DNA of 64,000 nucleotides from Chionis minor (lineage: Eukaryota; Chordata; Aves; Charadriiformes; Chionididae). Made by a program: the position numbers and the translations under genes. Under the pieces are notes generated by a model. That model saw only the letters and a list, made by a program, of their open reading frames with translations, did no database searches and was not told the DNA's origin. The DNA lies in contig VZSF01007798.1 in NCBI GenBank assembly GCA_013398295.1, positions 1 to 64,000 on the forward strand, given 5' to 3'. Below, in pieces: positions 59,848-64,000 of this stretch. Within the stretch, counting starts at the first letter, position 1. Each line of letters begins with the position of its first letter.

Positions 59848-60000
59848 GAATTGTTTAATTCTTCAGGCCCATAAGTATTTCAGGTCATGTACTAATGGGC
59901 TTGAAATCAGTTATTGTGCAGGGAATGATAAATGACTGTACACTGCAGCTAATGAAGGGGATAGATTATTGGGTTATAAATCAATTAAGTGGTTCTGAGG
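59848..60000. promoter_or_regulatory. AT-rich candidate conserved non-coding element
   Basis: Clustered AATTGTTTAATTC, AATGATAAATGAC and ATAAATCAATTAAG words in non-repetitive text. The evidence is motif density only. Confidence 0.28.
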
Positions 60001-61469
60001 AAGTTGCAAACTGCAAGAAGCAGCCATGAGCAACATCAAATGTCTGGGGAAGAGCAGGAACCATCAGGTGCCATCAGCCATTATGTTGTCCCTCGAGAGA
60101 AGCAGAACACCACCGCTGCGCCATAACCCTCTTTGGTCTGACAGGGGTTGCTGAGGAGGGAAGCCGGCATACTCTGTGGTTATCAGGGGGTTACCAGCAG
60201 CAGGCTGCCTCTTCCAGGAAATAAATCCTGCCCTGCCTGTGCAACCTTAAAGTGGTGTCGTGTCCTGCTCTTCCTTAGGTGGTCTGGATCTGTTTTGGAG
60301 TGTGGCCAGAACTGGCTGTGGTGACTGTCCACAGGGATTGCTGCTCCAGACACACATCTGCCAGATGTGTCCAGAAAGGGATGCATCTACCACATATTCA
60401 TATTCCCAACAGATCAACAAGCGCCTGTTGACTCTGCTGCATCCCGGGTTTTCTTTGTTTGGGAGACTGCTCTCCTTTGGCAGAATATTAAAAGGGTTAA
60501 TGGGCACCCTGTAAGCCCTTGGCACCCCACCCTGTACACCAACGTCCAGTGATGGTGTGCTTGTATCAGCTCAGAGCGTAGGGATGGTTTGGGCACTTGT
60601 GACCAAGTGTCCACCGAGTCCCTGTGTCAGAAGGACAGACCTTGCCTGAAGGACACCCATCAGGTACAACAGGGGCTAGTTGGGAACCTGTCTCCTGAGT
60701 GCATGGGATGAGGTATGTTATTGTCCCACCAGTGGGACAGTGGTCTCAACACGACCATGCCAGGAGAATCCTCAGAGACATGGCACCTATGTTAGTCCTG
60801 CCTGTCTACTCCTCCAACAAACAGCCTCACAAACCCTCCATTTCTGGGAGATTTGCTGTTCTCTGGGACTGTGTCCAAACTCAGTACTATCATTTACCGG
60901 AGAAGGGCAACCTCACATATGAAAATTCTATTCCTGTTTTCTTTGCAATAGGCCGGAACTGCCTCCTGTGTGCAGCTTGGGATGGGGAGGACGGTAGGAA
61001 CAGAGGAAAACTTGCACAAATGCAGTTCTAAGTAAGTATGGGCAGATTAATGGGGCTCAGCCTTGCACCTGACTGTGATGACTGTGGGCACCAAAAGTAA
61101 CCATGACATGTGCGTTACTTGGGCTCCCTGTGTGCAGCAGCTGTAGGATTATCCCTGTCAGAGCCTGGCCATTTGCATGGTTGCACGGGCAGGTTGAATA
61201 ACCCTCATCCACTGACAGGGCTGACATGCAGCTAGTTTCCGTCACAGGAAAGATTCTCCCCACAGCATCTGGAGAGTCCAAAACTCCCAAGCAGACATGT
61301 GGAACGCGAACCGTGCGATCTGTACTCTTCTTTTTTGAGATGCTTTTCATCCTATTATTCTTTAGGATGGGACAGGAAAACTTCCCAGTTTGGAAAGAGT
61401 GAACAATGACAAGAAACTACTGCTGTGTAGGAGCTACACGGCTTCCGTGCTTCTCATTGTCTTCTAACC
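60001..61469. other. Unique sequence, nothing recognised
   Basis: No gene or repeat family is recognised. Frames of up to 110 codons (60699-61031 +) lack domains. Confidence 0.55.
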
Positions 61470-61488
61470 TTTTTTTTTTTTTTTTTTT
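61470..61488. repeat. Poly-T run (19 T)
   Basis: A homopolymer run of 19 Ts. On the minus strand it could be a poly-A tail, but no retroposon body is recognised at its upstream side (higher coordinates). Confidence 0.9.
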
Positions 61489-63285
61489 GTTCCATGTGAG
61501 TGAAACTTTAAAAAAACAGCAATGCAGCATTTTCTGAATTCTAATGAGCTGTTTTCTAATAGTTATCTAATGAGCTGTGGCAAACAGCAAAGAAGCTTGT
61601 GTTTGCTTTAATCTCTTTAACTACAGCCTATCCTGGAGGCAAAGCATCTCAAGAGAGAAGTGGACTCGAGGCTGAACAGCCACCGCAGAACAGGGCTTGT
61701 CCTCTATGCCATTGGTGGCGTCTCTGCTGCAGGCCTGGGAGCTGCCAGCACATGCATTAAACCACATGCGTGCCTGAGATCTGGTTCAGCAGGAACCAAC
61801 TTGCAAAGCCCTGTGTCCTACTCACAGAGCAGACCGTGTCTTGATCAAGGTTTGGCTTGCTTAAATTTTGCTGAAAACAGAACATCTTCAAGGAACAGAG
61901 GTGAACCGAGGAGCAGGGGTGCAGATGTCTGTATTAGAGGTTCCCACCTAGGCTGGATGCTTGGACCTTTTTCTGCAATGACCCTAAGAGGCCATCACGC
62001 CAAAACACATTTAGCCCTCAGGCTCTTGGCCAAACTTAAGAGCTGTTCATGGCTTTCCAGCCCACCTCTCCAGGGCAGACCCAGGACAAGGATCTTCACA
62101 GGAAGAAACATATCTCTTCGATACAGGCAGGCAGGCCTCTGGCAGGGTAGGGACATTCCTTCTGTGCCTCGTTTTGCACCTGAATGGCACCTGGTGATGG
62201 CTCCATTGGGCTGACTGAGGACCTCCCTTCATCTAGAGCTACTAGTTTCCAGGTGGAGCTTTGGTCTGCAAAACACAGCTTGCATCTTTTGGCTTCAGAG
62301 CAGCCTGAAATGCCCACCTAGCATGAGAGGGTGGTAATTGTGAGGGTGAGCACCTGAATGCATTTTGCCACGTTGGGTGGAAAGTTATAGGATTGATCTC
62401 TTTAATACAGGGGGATATTGCGAAGAAGCCTCCAGAAGGGATAAGCTGACCCTCTCTTTGCCAAAGTTTACCTGCTTTATTGGCAGTAAGATCTTCCCCT
62501 AATCAGCCTACGATTCCACCAGGAGGCAATTTTTCTTTTCGTGATGACCCTTTTCAACATTCACTAAGGGTACAAGAAGTAAGGTGCTCAGCTTTCCTAG
62601 ATTTGTATGGAGTGGCCCTGAAAAGGAGGTTCCACCTGCAAAGTCCTGCCAGGAAGCCTTTAAGAACTGCCTGGATCTTCAGTATTCAGGTGCTGAACTT
62701 CCCGCTAGGGTGAGTGCTCAGGTGATAACTCTCTGCTTTTGATCTATTGGATTTTGCAGTGACTTTGGTATGGTGATGAGACTGCAATATCCCATAATAT
62801 ATGGCTGTTTCTAGCAAGAGCTCAGCTATAATTGTATTTATGAGCAGAATACTTATAGAGGCCTTCAGGGAGCTTCAAGTGTAAAAACATTCCTATAACA
62901 ACATATAGACAGCCAACAGCCAGGCAATTAATTCTTGAATACAAGTGGTGTTTGGGGCTCTGTCCTGGTATACAACATCCATTAATGCTGCGGATACTCT
63001 GCTGAAGGGAATGAGGGAGCTGCTGGCTGAACACTTGGTCTTTCCTCTGTGCTTTGTGTACTTAAAATTGTTTCTAAACAAAGTTCACTGAGGCTACAGG
63101 AGACCACTGACGTTCTGGTGCATTTTGGGGGAAAACAGCTTTTTGTCTGTGGCAGTTTATACAGTAACAACCCTCCTTCCCGACCTGCCCTCCCAAAGAA
63201 GTGGCAGGTATGGACCCCTGAGGTCCTGGCACCAAAAAGGAAAGTGAGAGATCAGTTTTCTAAGCCTGTTTGTGCTCCCGACTCA
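61489..63285. other. Unique sequence, nothing recognised
   Basis: A 184-codon plus-strand frame (61660-62214) is the longest here. It is arginine- and glycine-rich without a domain, and minus-strand frames oppose it. No repeat family is recognised. Confidence 0.5.
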
Positions 63286-63439
63286 CCAAGTATCCTCACC
63301 TCTGTATTTCTCTTTGATCCTTCCTTTCCCCCTGCAGAGTTACAAAGGCCCAGACAATGCTGTCATTAACTAGGTCTGGTCACCCACACCCGATGAAGTC
63401 AAACACAAAAGAGTTCCCTTGACAGCAATCTCAGTGCCT

Positions 63440-63990
63440 GCATTTGTTGCTGGTTTGGCTGAAATTAATAATGGGATATCTCGCACAATTCAAACCTCCC
63501 ATAGAGTGACATTAATCAGCCCTGTTCCATGAGGGAAGAAATTATGTGACGGTTAAAGATAAGTTATTTACAGTTTCTGATTAGTAGGATGAGAGGAAAG
63601 GAGATTGTTTTCATCATTTCCTGAAACAAAACAGCAGGATATTCAACGAATTATGAAGTTTCAAATGAAAAATTGTTGAGAAACTTTCCATTCAAGGGAC
63701 AAATGCTGCCGCAGAAAATTGCTGAGGCCAGGAACTTAGCAAGTGTGAAAGGGCGTTGACATGTATCTAGCTAGTAGGATTACAAATAATATCTGTGCTT
63801 ATAATATGGATGGTTCCAGTATTCTAAAGAAAAATATGTATTAAGAATTGAGTTGTATCCTTCAAACACCTTGTAAGGTGTTCAAGTTCCTTTGTAAGGA
63901 GACTCTCCAGTTCGAGTACTCCGAAGCTGCAAAGCCCTTCCCAGAGCAGTTGTGTGAAGACAGCTGAGCCTGTTTCGCTCAGTTTAGATG
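63440..63990. promoter_or_regulatory. AT-rich candidate conserved non-coding block
   Basis: AT-rich and non-repetitive, with GAAATTAATAATGGGATA, GTGACATTAATCAGCC and TAAAGATAAGTTATT words, which include GATA-like and homeodomain-like cores. There is no credible frame. Confidence 0.28.
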
Positions 63991-64000
63991 TTAAACACAG

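Noticed and set aside
61660..62214. 184-codon plus-strand open frame
   Set aside because: Low-complexity, arginine-rich, no recognisable domain and no splice or start context that supports a gene.
3032..63363. Shared 14-mer 'ccagacaatgctgt' at about 3040 and 63350
   Set aside because: The flanking sequences do not align beyond a few bases, so it is probably coincidence.

Overview
This window reads as non-coding bird DNA, either intergenic or deep intronic. The main evidence is a series of CR1 LINE copies of avian type. They have the CR1 3' untranslated region, are truncated at the 5' end, and finish in tandem ATTCTATG-like octamers. A complete solo LTR whose ends and length fit avian endogenous retroviruses supports this. 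At least three CR1 subfamilies are present, along with much older CR1/L3-type remnants. The species cannot be named; a non-galliform bird is only a guess from the CR1 types. One undetermined base lies in a poly-A run at 5930.

I found no protein-coding gene, no tRNA or rRNA gene and no CRISPR array. The longest open frames are 209 codons at 39357-39986 (+), 204 at 26429-27043 (-), 184 at 61660-62214 (+) and 183 at 2971-3522 (+). They lack recognisable domains, are low in complexity or overlap frames on the other strand, and the first begins inside an LTR. I treat them as chance. The only protein-like signals are decayed reverse-transcriptase pieces inside LINE remnants.

Layout: 1-9400 holds mostly unique sequence with two ancient CR1/L3 remnants (1930-2420 +, 6540-7460 -). 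9400-21600 is mostly unique, with G-rich and pyrimidine tracts and AT-rich stretches. 21600-24070 has a young CR1 (+), a long old CR1 (-) with reverse-transcriptase remnants, and a 44-bp tandem duplication. 27470-29250 is AT-rich and homeodomain-site-rich. 31600-34410 has two young CR1s, a tail-to-tail CR1 junction and, between them, a CpG-dense patch with a near-palindromic X-box (RFX) site. 35560-37655 has an AT-rich candidate conserved block and two CR1 pieces. 39230-41590 has two LTRs that share their first ~70 bp. 42700-43700 has two tandem duplications and a G-quadruplex motif. 46500-57550 contains four more CR1 pieces. The rest is unique sequence with scattered AT-rich blocks.

The AT-rich blocks rich in TAATTA, ATTA and ATGAAT cores resemble the conserved non-coding elements found in gene deserts beside developmental regulators. 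That is an inference; only a cross-species alignment can test it. I see no convincing new biological system. The observations most worth checking are the CpG/X-box patch, the AT-rich blocks, the paired LTRs and the deep LINE fossils.
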